A stretch of DNA of 64,000 bases. Source: Kordiimonadaceae bacterium. GTDB lineage: Bacteria; Pseudomonadota; Alphaproteobacteria; Sphingomonadales; Kordiimonadaceae. Positions 53,323 through 61,131 of this stretch are shown here, piece by piece; positions within the stretch are counted from its first letter, which is position 1; each line of letters begins with the position of its first letter. The position numbers and the translations under genes are program-made. The notes beneath the pieces were generated by a model. It was not told the origin of the DNA. It was given only the letters and a program-made list of their open reading frames with translations, and searched no databases. The DNA lies in assembly GCA_017640725.1 (NCBI GenBank), contig JAEPQB010000002.1, positions 310,001-374,000 on the forward strand, written 5' to 3'.

Positions 53323-53620
53323 ATGCTGGAGAACTATTATCTACCCGGTGAACACAAGGCTCGTGTTGAAGAGTTCATCACCCACTACAACGCTAGGAGA
53401 TACAATAAGAGCTTGAACAATTTGACAACCGAAGAAGTCTGGAGGTGAAGAGAAAATTCGATCCTTGAAAGACGCAACAAGATCAAACTGAAGACAATCA
53501 CCAGAACGAAGCTCTTGCACCGCAAAGCAATGGCCGCACAACATTTGGCGAAGCTTACGAGGAGCGTTAGCGACGCGGACTTACAAAAGGACCCGAACAG
53601 TCTCTTAATCTGCGGTTGAA
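53323..53620 (+). pseudogene. IS3-family transposase OrfB C-terminal fragment
   Basis: The reading frame gives ENYYLPGEHKARVEEFITHY, then NARRYNKSLNNLTTEEVW, the end of the rve integrase domain after the last catalytic Glu region. A TGA at 53446 interrupts it, after which the frame continues with NSILERRNKIKLKTITRTKLLHRKA, the usual OrfB tail (quoted here in parts). The catalytic core is absent. Confidence 0.78.
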
Positions 53621-53859
53621 AAATTCCAACTTTCTTTGAAGAAGGACAGAAAATTCCAGTGCAAATGTCAGCCAAAGAAAACTTAATCAGACCTCAGTTA
53701 TTTGAGGCATTGATGTGCTTAATTTCAATTCAGAAACAATTCGATTGCTGAGGTTGGGAGAAATTATGACGCCAAGCTGGACGAACATCCAAAGGCGGCT
53801 TAACTTAAACTAAAATGCCTCCGCCAATCCCGGGGGGCAGTTCAGATTTGGGCAAGGCT
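53621..53859. other. Short spacer between IS remnant 1 and the formyltransferase-like gene
   Basis: No gene is recognised. The segment from about 53760 may still be IS-derived: it contains a Pro/Gly-rich stretch at 53815-53850 that the longest frame of the next gene would translate as an atypical N-terminus. Confidence 0.4.
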
Positions 53860-55470
53860 ATGAAGCTAAGAGCTGCACTAGTTGTAGACAATTTAAAAAT
53901 TTCGAAATGGCAGCGGGCGGCATTGGATTTTGCTGACGAATCTATAGAATTAGTGATGCTTCTAAACTGCCAAAACACTCAAAACAAGAAAAAATATTTC
54001 AAGAATTTCCTATATTATTTCTTAAATTTACTATCACTTAGGAGCCATTTAACGAAGAAAGAAAAAGTAGTACCAAAAGCCACCTTACACGTTGTCAACT
54101 TCGATGCAATCTACGATGGAAATTGGCAATCTTTCCCCTCGTCCGTCTGTCAGTCGATTACAAATGAAAAAATTGATGTAGTGATTAAATTCGGGATGAA
54201 TTTGTTGCGCATTGATGAATGTAGATTGTCTGTGCCTATACTCTCATTCCATCACGGGGACCCCTCAAAATATCGAGGACGACCAGCCGGGTTTTACGAA
54301 GTGCTCAACGGCGAAAAAACGACTGGAATTGTCGTGCAAAGACTGAGTAATGAACTGGATGCTGGGGAGATACTGGCGTTTGCATCGTCTAAAGTGGTCA
54401 ATTATTCCTACAAGAAAACAGCTGTAAACTTCTATAGTAATTCTGCATATCTATTGCAGAAGGCCGTCACCAATTTATCGAGTAATAAGTGCATTAAGTG
54501 CCGTGTCGACGGTGAGAACTATCGCCTTCCCTCGAATTCTAAGGTAGTTAGACTTTCCCTTTTACTGCTGCGAAACAAATTTATTAGACTGTTTTACGGA
54601 GCTTTTTTGGAAAAGAGGTGGCATGTTGCTATTTCCCCAAACAATTTGTCATTAAAAGGCGATGAATGCATTTCTTCAACAGACTTCTTAGAAATTCCAA
54701 TTAGTAAAAAGTATAATTTCTATGCAGATGCATTTTTCTCTGAAGATGGTAAGTCAATCAGACTTGAAGCTTTGGATAACAAAACAGGTTTAGGTGATAT
54801 TTTAGAGATTGATCTCAATAATTTATCCAAGCAGAAGTTACTTCTTACAGGGCATCATTTTTCCTACCCTTTTAGCTTCACATACCAGAATGAAGAGTAT
54901 CTGCTGCCCGAGGTGGCAAGTCATTCTTCGCAATACATTTGCGCTGCTGATAAGCCTCAAACACATATTACTCAATTAAAAGGTCTTGAAGGCAAGAGGA
55001 TAGTGGACGCGACTTTGATGGCGCGACACAACATGTATTTTTTGTTTTTTGGCGAGAGCACGAATGCGCATACAGTTCTTAACCTTTGGTTCTCTGCCTC
55101 ACCTTTTAGTGAGTTTAAGCCTCACCCTATGAGCCCAATTGCTGTTTCTCCAAATAATGCCAGAATGGGCGGGAAACTGTTAGCCGATTCAAACAGAATT
55201 ATTAGATTCGGACAAAATAATTCTGGAGAATACGGTGAGTCTTTATCTGTTATCGAAATTATGAAAATTTCGGACGAAGTCTACGAAGAAAAACAGGTCG
55301 GCACTTTGTGCATCGACGAGCTTAAGGGCCCACACAGCATAGGTTTTAGCTCTGATATGAGTGAAATATTGATTGATTATTATTATCATCAATTTTCTTT
55401 ATTCTCTGGCGTCAGGCGAATTAAAGCGAAGTTCAAAAGTCATAATCAAGCCAAAGTTAATCTGAGTTAA
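53860..55470 (+). CDS. Formyltransferase-like/beta-propeller two-domain glycan enzyme
   Basis: A 536-residue protein. The N-terminal part (about 1-210) resembles methionyl-tRNA/nucleotide-sugar formyltransferases: SFHHGDPSKYRGRP matches the catalytic H-x-S-x-x-x-R-G loop (His131) and LDAGEIL holds the catalytic Asp (167). The C-terminal part (about 250-530) is a beta-propeller like the N-terminal domain of glucosamine-inositolphosphorylceramide transferase-type proteins (FYADAFFSEDG, YPFSFTYQNEEYLLPEV, GPHSIGF). Sugar modification is likely, the product unknown. It is strongly AT-rich and lies between IS remnants. ATG 53860 is preferred over 53815, but neither ribosome site is convincing. Confidence 0.72.
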   Translation: MKLRAALVVDNLKISKWQRAALDFADESIELVMLLNCQNTQNKKKYFKNFLYYFLNLLSLRSHLTKKEKVVPKATLHVVNFDAIYDGNWQSFPSSVCQSITNEKIDVVIKFGMNLLRIDECRLSVPILSFHHGDPSKYRGRPAGFYEVLNGEKTTGIVVQRLSNELDAGEILAFASSKVVNYSYKKTAVNFYSNSAYLLQKAVTNLSSNKCIKCRVDGENYRLPSNSKVVRLSLLLLRNKFIRLFYGAFLEKRWHVAISPNNLSLKGDECISSTDFLEIPISKKYNFYADAFFSEDGKSIRLEALDNKTGLGDILEIDLNNLSKQKLLLTGHHFSYPFSFTYQNEEYLLPEVASHSSQYICAADKPQTHITQLKGLEGKRIVDATLMARHNMYFLFFGESTNAHTVLNLWFSASPFSEFKPHPMSPIAVSPNNARMGGKLLADSNRIIRFGQNNSGEYGESLSVIEIMKISDEVYEEKQVGTLCIDELKGPHSIGFSSDMSEILIDYYYHQFSLFSGVRRIKAKFKSHNQAKVNLS

Positions 55471-55655
55471 GGAGTAGCCTGATGATTCAAGAGAACTAGG
55501 CCGAGACTTCAATTATGGCGCCGATAAAGCGAGCTGAATGAGTTAGGCGATGTTGTTGGATTCGTATTTCATAGGTTTGAAATTTCTGTGGTGTGAACCC
55601 AAATCAATTTATTGATTTTTGTGCTCTGTTTTGAATCAAGGCCCTTTTCAGGAAG
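55471..55655. other. Non-coding spacer between the formyltransferase-like gene and IS remnant 2
   Basis: AT-rich; no coding frame, RNA or clear terminator recognised. With remnant 2 it makes a 392-base stretch without an intact gene. Confidence 0.5.
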
Positions 55656-55857
55656 TGTACCCCGTCAGCACAAGTTGGACATTTTGAACATGTAAAATAA
55701 GAGATTGTTTGTGGGCTCATCGAAATGACGTAGGGAACGCAGATGAAAAGTAAACAATCTGGAAAATCCTGCAAAGCCGGCAGCGCTTATACGATGGAAA
55801 AGGATATCAGTCGGGAGACCCGAAAGACCTATTCCGCAGAAGAGAAGATCTGCATCA
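55656..55857 (+). mobile_element. Left-end fragment of the same IS3-family element (remnant 2)
   Basis: About 202 bases align without length change to 52916-53117 of remnant 1. They include the TGTACCCC end and the first part of orfA from ATG 55743 (SGKSCKAGSAYTMEKD, then RKTYSAEEKI), here without internal stops. The similarity ends abruptly at about 55857, where the stop codon of the opposite-strand SnoaL-like gene begins. It lies in direct orientation relative to remnant 1. Confidence 0.85.
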
Positions 55858-55862
55858 ATACC

Positions 55863-56207
55863 CTAAATTAAACTTGGGTGAAGGTATGCCGTTATGCCAT
55901 CAATTTGGCCAGATTTCCATTCGATAACATCAACACCTTGGAGCTTTTCACTGCCAATGACTAGCGTGAACTCTAAGACTGTATAGTGACCTGATAGCAG
56001 CACGCGATTGGCCTGGAAACTAAAGGTTCCATTGGCATCGTCGAATAGGTTCTTGACATATTCGACAACTGCCGACTTGGATGACAAGCCATGAACAGCC
56101 GGATCACTCAAAGTGATGGTTTCAGACATCATCGAAGCCACGCCATCAAGATCTTTAGCGTCAAATAATCTTACGTATTTCTCGGTTTTTCTTACAAGGT
56201 CAGTCAC
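55863..56207 (-). CDS. SnoaL/NTF2-like protein
   Basis: A 114-residue cone-fold (NTF2/SnoaL) protein: YVRLFDAKDLDGVASMMSE, ITLSDPAVHG, VLEFTLVIGSEKLQGVDVIEW. Such domains serve as small isomerases, hydrolases or binding pockets. In glycan loci the role is usually unknown. It is last in the leftward glycan operon, 14 bases after the third nucleotidyltransferase gene, and its 3' end abuts the IS breakpoint, which may have altered the last residues. Confidence 0.75.
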   Translation of the reverse strand: MTDLVRKTEKYVRLFDAKDLDGVASMMSETITLSDPAVHGLSSKSAVVEYVKNLFDDANGTFSFQANRVLLSGHYTVLEFTLVIGSEKLQGVDVIEWKSGQIDGITAYLHPSLI

Positions 56208-56221
56208 ATTATACCTTTGAG

Positions 56222-56923
56222 CTATAATTTGATATCAATAACATCAGATACCGGTGCTATCCTTACATCAAATCCAGCATCAATAACACCATTTAGCACC
56301 GGGCAAACGAAGTAGAGGTTATGATGGAGAAATTCGCCTTGATTTTCCAAGACATAACTCAAGGAATCCAGGTAGATTTTAGCGCTTCTGAACCAATATG
56401 TACCTGCTGAAGCTGTTTGAGAGATGACCTTTTTTTCTTGGCACTCAATAACTTTGCCGACATTATTCAAACGCAAATAGCTGTATCGTGGATCGGTACT
56501 CTGGAAAGTTAACGCCAATGCGCCTCCACCGTTTGAGTTAATAAGGCTAACGTCTAGATCAACATTTTCTTGATAATAGATATCGGCCAGATCTATACAA
56601 ATAGCCTCATTCAAATGGTCTGGTAGGACAGCAACAGCTATTAAGGCTGTGAACGCTGCGCCTTGAGTGTAACAACTTGTAAACATCACGGTCGAACCAG
56701 GGTACCATTCACTAAGCTTATTCTCAGCAAACCGTCTGGAAACGGGATTGTCATGCAGGACAAAAACGAAGTCATGGGACGAGACAAGCCCATCTCTGAC
56801 CCAAGACCGAGAGTTCAAGGTCCAGGTCAAAAGCGGCTGGTCATCGGCAAAAACAACCTCAGATTTAGCCATGCCATTTGGCAAAACAAAATCTGGTCCA
56901 GCCAATGGTACGATGACTTTCAT
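56222..56923 (-). CDS. Divergent nucleotidyltransferase-like protein
   Basis: A 233-residue GT-A/nucleotidyltransferase-fold protein related to both halves of the upstream protein (SYLRLNNVGKVIECQEKKVIS parallels its SYVRLDD and EEKKVISRN motifs). The N-terminal signature is degraded: PLAGPDFVLPNG lacks the G-x-G-x-R loop. The metal-site region reads IDLADI, where the paralogues have NGDQ or NSDQ. It may be catalytically altered or have a binding role. It overlaps the tandem enzyme gene by ATGA. Confidence 0.75.
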   Translation of the reverse strand: MKVIVPLAGPDFVLPNGMAKSEVVFADDQPLLTWTLNSRSWVRDGLVSSHDFVFVLHDNPVSRRFAENKLSEWYPGSTVMFTSCYTQGAAFTALIAVAVLPDHLNEAICIDLADIYYQENVDLDVSLINSNGGGALALTFQSTDPRYSYLRLNNVGKVIECQEKKVISQTASAGTYWFRSAKIYLDSLSYVLENQGEFLHHNLYFVCPVLNGVIDAGFDVRIAPVSDVIDIKL

Positions 56924-58428
56924 TCTGACACTGAGGCAATTTTCATCAGATAACTGTCTAGATCGCCAGGCGTTCCTAGACCGTGCATCGCGGAGCGTGG
57001 CACCTCGAATATGCCTATCCTAAGGCCATCTTGGATCAAGTAATTGTATACCGGGCAGGTATAGAATTCATTGTTTACCCGATCATTTGCCGCAATCATG
57101 TCGATGGCGCCTGCTACAAAATCAGCACCCCGCATAAAGAGGTAAATGCCCACTGTTGCCAAATCAGATATTGGGTTTTTCTCGGCCACCTCCACGACAT
57201 AACCGTTATTATCAACTTTCGCGAACGACCACTTAGGGTCTTTTTCCGAGTCGCGAAAAACGAGGATAGAACCATCAAGATTTCTTCTCCTGCAGTCCTC
57301 AACAAATTCAGCACAGTCGAAGTCTACAAGCTGATCGGAATTGGCGATTAGTAACGGTTGATCATTATCGATGGATTTCCTCGCCAATAACGCCGTACAG
57401 GCCGTACCTTCAGTTAAATCTGCTATTTCGACGATGTTACACCCTAAATCTTCAAGTTGCTGGCAAGACTCCAGCTCACTTTGCAAATGGTCTTTTCTCA
57501 GCAAGAGGTGAATGTGGTTGTCTGGAACCGAGAGATTATCAATTACTCTCTCTAACATCGGCTTGCCAAGCACACTGATGAAAGGCTTTGGTTTTTGATA
57601 ACCAGCTTTCGCAAAACGACTTCCGGCACCGGCAGCAGGAATTAACAGATTAACTTGCTCACTTCCACCGTTCTTGCCATCATTTCTCAGGATTGAGGTA
57701 GCAATCATAAAATCCTCATATTCCGAGATTTTGGAGGGCGAGTAAAGGCTATGGTATCTTTCATTGGAAATCACATAGCTCCCCACCGTTTTCCCCTGTA
57801 GAATAAGCTCATTTAACGCCGGTGCGATAAAGAAAGAACCACTAACCGCACGGTCAGCCTTGATAGAAGCCATTGCAGCATCGACGAATTCGCACCCTTT
57901 AGAGAAATAGTAGAATCCTGCAATTGCATTTCTACTGATAACCTTTTTTTCTTCCGCCTGAATGACATTCTGGTCGTCATCCAATCGAACATAAGACCAT
58001 CTTGGGTGCACAGATTCGAACGTAATGACACCAGCTACATTTGAATGTCTGCGAAAACTTTCTACTGCAAGCGAGAGGTCAAGCTCTAATATTTGATCCC
58101 CATTTGCAATCACTAGTTCTTTATCTGTGTGAATATGGTCAATCGCCATCAGACAAGAACACAGTGCTCCACGCGTTTCACCCTTAAGAATAACGACTTC
58201 GCATTTGTGGTAAGTAAGCAGATTCAACGTGTTATCTAGGGAAAATTGAGCAACATCTTCTTGAGAAACAACAAAAACAAACTCAGCATCGGCGGCCACC
58301 GTACGTAGGTTGTTGACGACTCGCTCGATCATTGTAACGCCGCCAACTTCAACTAGAGGTTTGGTGAATGGGTAGTCTTTCTCAGGAAAAAAGGAGGACT
58401 TTCCCGCAATTGGCACTAGAATTTTCAA
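56920..58428 (-). CDS. Tandem two-domain sugar-phosphate nucleotidyltransferase
   Basis: A 502-residue protein made of two homologous nucleotidyltransferase domains, about 1-250 and 258-502. The second has the canonical NTP-binding loop PAAGAGSRF (264-272) with KPKPF and the metal-binding NSDQ. The first keeps TKPLVEVGG and NGDQ but has GKSSFF in place of G-x-G-S-R-F. Substrates are probably sugar or polyol phosphates for a surface glycan. It starts at TTG, which overlaps the HAD gene stop (TTGA). The third paralogue follows directly. Confidence 0.83.
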   Translation of the reverse strand: MKILVPIAGKSSFFPEKDYPFTKPLVEVGGVTMIERVVNNLRTVAADAEFVFVVSQEDVAQFSLDNTLNLLTYHKCEVVILKGETRGALCSCLMAIDHIHTDKELVIANGDQILELDLSLAVESFRRHSNVAGVITFESVHPRWSYVRLDDDQNVIQAEEKKVISRNAIAGFYYFSKGCEFVDAAMASIKADRAVSGSFFIAPALNELILQGKTVGSYVISNERYHSLYSPSKISEYEDFMIATSILRNDGKNGGSEQVNLLIPAAGAGSRFAKAGYQKPKPFISVLGKPMLERVIDNLSVPDNHIHLLLRKDHLQSELESCQQLEDLGCNIVEIADLTEGTACTALLARKSIDNDQPLLIANSDQLVDFDCAEFVEDCRRRNLDGSILVFRDSEKDPKWSFAKVDNNGYVVEVAEKNPISDLATVGIYLFMRGADFVAGAIDMIAANDRVNNEFYTCPVYNYLIQDGLRIGIFEVPRSAMHGLGTPGDLDSYLMKIASVSE

Positions 58429-59066
58429 CGTTCAAGCTCCTCGGTCTCCAACTCCGCTATTTTGTCACTAATCCTATTGTACTCAACATCATAAACACTC
58501 CCGATGACCATCAGGTGTGCACCGCTGGCTCTAACAGCCTGAATGCCATGATCATTGTCCTCAAGAATAAGGGTTTCTCGCGGTGTAACCTTCAGTCTTT
58601 CCATCGCCAACAAATACATTTCTGGATCTGGTTTTGAAGCGGTGACATCTTCATTTGAGATTTGGACTTTCAAATAGTCCTCTAACTTCGACAACTTCAT
58701 CATTGTCCGAACCGAAGCAGATACTGAATTCGAACACACCCCCATGGAATAGCCTCGCTGGTGCAATTTGCTGAGCGCATACTGATGCTGAAACAGTGGC
58801 TTGCAAAGTGAAGCTGTCATTTCAATGGTGTATTGCTGTTTCAAGTCATTTAGAAATTCATGAAGAGCCAATGGCAATCCATGTGCCTCTGACAACATCT
58901 TAAGCTTCTTTCTCGTCGGCAAGCCGTCATAGGTGGTCAAATGCGCGTCTCTGTTAATTGGCATTCCAAACAACTCTAAGGCACGGTTTAGTGCCTCATA
59001 GTGCCAATCCTTAGCGTCAATCAAAACCCCATCCATATCGAACAAAATTGCTTTAATTGCCAACAT
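58425..59066 (-). CDS. HAD-superfamily phosphatase
   Basis: A 213-residue HAD hydrolase of the beta-phosphoglucomutase/phosphatase type. Motif I is FDMDGVLID (nucleophile Asp10, acid/base Asp12), motif II lies at VCSNS, motif III at KPDPEMYLLA and motif IV at LILEDNDHGIQA. A helical cap lies at about 15-90. It probably dephosphorylates a sugar or polyol phosphate made or used by neighbouring nucleotidyltransferases. Its ATG shares one base with the GDPD-like gene stop (TAATG). Confidence 0.87.
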   Translation of the reverse strand: MLAIKAILFDMDGVLIDAKDWHYEALNRALELFGMPINRDAHLTTYDGLPTRKKLKMLSEAHGLPLALHEFLNDLKQQYTIEMTASLCKPLFQHQYALSKLHQRGYSMGVCSNSVSASVRTMMKLSKLEDYLKVQISNEDVTASKPDPEMYLLAMERLKVTPRETLILEDNDHGIQAVRASGAHLMVIGSVYDVEYNRISDKIAELETEELER

Positions 59067-59722
59067 TAGTCTCCGTTGAAAAAGGCATCAAAATCGTCAG
59101 GAAAATCAGTGCACACGGCCAAATCAGTCAAAATATTTTCCGTTTCTTTTTCAAGGCGATTTTTCCAGTCTTTCCAGACCGATACATACGGACGCCCATG
59201 CAATTCAGGTGAGACGAGACAACTTTCCTCGCCCCTCTTTAAGGCTTCAATAGCTTGTTCAATATCTGCATTTCCTTCCATCAATGCATCAAACCAAATG
59301 CCAGCTCGATCTCTGCTTAGGGGCACAAAAGGCTCAAGGTCACTGCAACGACAGTAAAATGTGACTTTGCTTGCCAGATACTGAAGCGTATCTGGAACTG
59401 ACATATCGAAACAGAAATACTCTGTGATCTGCAATTCATCGAGTTTTTCTTTCAATACAGAAGCCAGTCCATCGCCTTTAATGTTCAGCGCCAACTTTCC
59501 TGCTTGTCTGTGCTCTTTAAAGCAGTCGAAAAAGGCGCTTATTGGCAATGCACTCTCATCGGGAAGATCATGCTCCACCACCAATCCGCCCATCAAATCT
59601 CGAATGTCCGTTTCAACACCGTATCCGTTGCTGAAAGCTCGCTCGAAAGCTACTAGACTATTCTTTTCAGAAGCTATTTTCCAAAACCCTCTATGGGCAA
59701 TGATATTTTTCTTTGAAATCAT
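59066..59722 (-). CDS. Glycerophosphodiester phosphodiesterase-like protein
   Basis: A 218-residue TIM-barrel GDPD-family protein. The catalytic pattern is kept: His10-Arg11-Gly (AHRG), Glu37-x-Asp39 (VETDIR) and His51-Asp (VEHDLPD). It is shorter than housekeeping GlpQ/UgpQ, has no signal peptide, and is of the short cytoplasmic type found in polysaccharide loci. A role with a phosphodiester-linked polyol or sugar precursor is plausible. It starts a coupled run GDPD-HAD-NTase-NTase. A GAGGAAT site precedes the ATG. Confidence 0.8.
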   Translation of the reverse strand: MISKKNIIAHRGFWKIASEKNSLVAFERAFSNGYGVETDIRDLMGGLVVEHDLPDESALPISAFFDCFKEHRQAGKLALNIKGDGLASVLKEKLDELQITEYFCFDMSVPDTLQYLASKVTFYCRCSDLEPFVPLSRDRAGIWFDALMEGNADIEQAIEALKRGEESCLVSPELHGRPYVSVWKDWKNRLEKETENILTDLAVCTDFPDDFDAFFNGD

Positions 59723-59817
59723 ATTCCTCAGCGTTTTTCAGCTAGCTCTGATACAACGATAATCGCAACGGCTCGAGACCTCTCATTGTATAATCTTGAG
59801 TTTTTTTCGTTCACAGC

Positions 59818-61092
59818 CTATAGGCGACCATCACAGGAACCTTGTTCGAATGCTGACTTGACATCATATACGACACAATTTTCTTCGCCCCACCGCCTAA
59901 TTTTTTGCACCCCCAACTCTTTAAACTGCTCGTGCGGAACAGCTACAACAATAAAACTATAGGCAGCATTATCTGGGCAATTAGTTACATGAAAATTCTT
60001 ATTCGGCACGTCAAAATGTGAAATCATGGGATCAAAAACGTCTATTTGTGCACCGCAAGCCTGCAACTCGTCAATCATTTCGAACACCTTGCTGTTGCGT
60101 AGATCTGGGCAGTTTTCTTTAAACGTTAAACCCAAGACCAAGCCTCGGCTTCCATTCACAAGCTTCTTTCGCAAATTCATAAGTTTCATTACTTCGGACG
60201 CTATGTGCGCGCTCATTTGATCATTTATCCGTCGACCGGATAAAATAATTTGTGGGCTGTATCCAATTTCTTCTGCTTTATGAGTCAAATAATAGGGGTC
60301 GACGCCAATACAGTGTCCCCCGACCAAACCAGGGCTAAACCTCAGAAAATTCCACTTCGTCGATGCCGCATCCAATACTTCTTTGGTATCTATCCCTAGT
60401 TTGCCAAAGATAATGGCTAACTCATTGACCAGAGCGATATTCAGGTCGCGCTGAGTGTTTTCGATTACCTTGGCTGCTTCAGCGACCTTAATAGACCCCG
60501 CCGGATATATACCCGCAGATACGATGCTTTCATACAACTTTGCTACACGCTCGCTGACCTGCGGGCTGGAACCCGACGTAACTTTAACAATTGTATCAAT
60601 GGTGTGAAGCTTATCCGCGGGATTAATTCTTTCGGGGCTGTAACCGACGCCAAAGCCTGTATTGAATGCGAGGCCAGAACAAGCTTCGAGAATAGGAACG
60701 CAAACTTCCTCTGTCGCACCAGGAAAGACAGTACTCTCGTAAATAACAATATCACCCTGCGACAGTGCCCCCCCAACCAACTCGGATGCTGAAATAAGCG
60801 GCCTAAGGTCAGGTTTTTTGTGTTTGTCGATTGGTGTAGGTACAGTAACTATATAAATATTGGCTGCTTCGATCTCGCTCGCCTGATCGGTAAAAAGCAT
60901 TATGCCTGCGCTTAAGGCCTCACTACTGTCGACTTCGCCTGTTCGATCGAAACCCGCCCTTAATTCGGAAATCCTGAGAGGATCGATATCATATCCGATA
61001 ACCTGGTATTTCTTTGATAACGAAACAGCAAGTGGCAGTCCAACATAGCCGAGACCAATTATTGCAATGGTGTCTTGTTGAAGTTTTGACAT
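59818..61092 (-). CDS. tviB: Nucleotide-sugar 6-dehydrogenase, TviB/WbpO type
   Basis: This enzyme oxidises a UDP-N-acetylhexosamine (or related sugar) twice to the uronic acid. The 424-residue protein has the NAD motif IIGLGYVGLP (11-20), VPTPID, YESTVFPGATEE, the catalytic Cys261 in GGHCIGVDPYYLT, and the C-terminal UDP-binding domain with LGLTFKENCPDLRNSK. This pattern fits the TviB/VipA/WbpO group (UDP-GlcNAc or UDP-GalNAc 6-dehydrogenase). 95 bases separate it from the GDPD gene downstream, so a separate promoter is possible. Confidence 0.9.
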   Translation of the reverse strand: MSKLQQDTIAIIGLGYVGLPLAVSLSKKYQVIGYDIDPLRISELRAGFDRTGEVDSSEALSAGIMLFTDQASEIEAANIYIVTVPTPIDKHKKPDLRPLISASELVGGALSQGDIVIYESTVFPGATEEVCVPILEACSGLAFNTGFGVGYSPERINPADKLHTIDTIVKVTSGSSPQVSERVAKLYESIVSAGIYPAGSIKVAEAAKVIENTQRDLNIALVNELAIIFGKLGIDTKEVLDAASTKWNFLRFSPGLVGGHCIGVDPYYLTHKAEEIGYSPQIILSGRRINDQMSAHIASEVMKLMNLRKKLVNGSRGLVLGLTFKENCPDLRNSKVFEMIDELQACGAQIDVFDPMISHFDVPNKNFHVTNCPDNAAYSFIVVAVPHEQFKELGVQKIRRWGEENCVVYDVKSAFEQGSCDGRL

Positions 61093-61131
61093 GATGAAGC
61101 TCGATACACAAAAAATTCTGAATACTAAGAG

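Larger units (their letters stand above)
52916..53620 (+). mobile_element. Internally deleted IS3-family element (remnant 1)
   Basis: The left boundary is set by comparison with a second copy at 55656: both begin TGTACCCC, then TCAGCACAAGTTGGACAT. It contains a broken orfA (53003 onward), a deletion that removes the rest of orfA and most of orfB including the DDE core, and the orfB C-terminus (53323-53620). No matching inverted right end was found. The element cannot move on its own. Confidence 0.8.

Noticed and set aside
53385-53675. Minus-strand 96-codon hydrophobic frame across IS remnant 1
   Set aside because: The plus strand here is the OrfB tail of the IS element; the antisense frame is a by-product.
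53815-53859. Longer start for the formyltransferase-like gene at 53815
   Set aside because: The extra 15 residues are Pro/Gly/Ser-rich and precede the first recognisable strand of the fold; they have no ribosome site and may be IS-derived.
52916-55857. Intact composite transposon
   Set aside because: Neither copy has a transposase core or a recognisable right inverted end, so the pair cannot be called a functional composite element.
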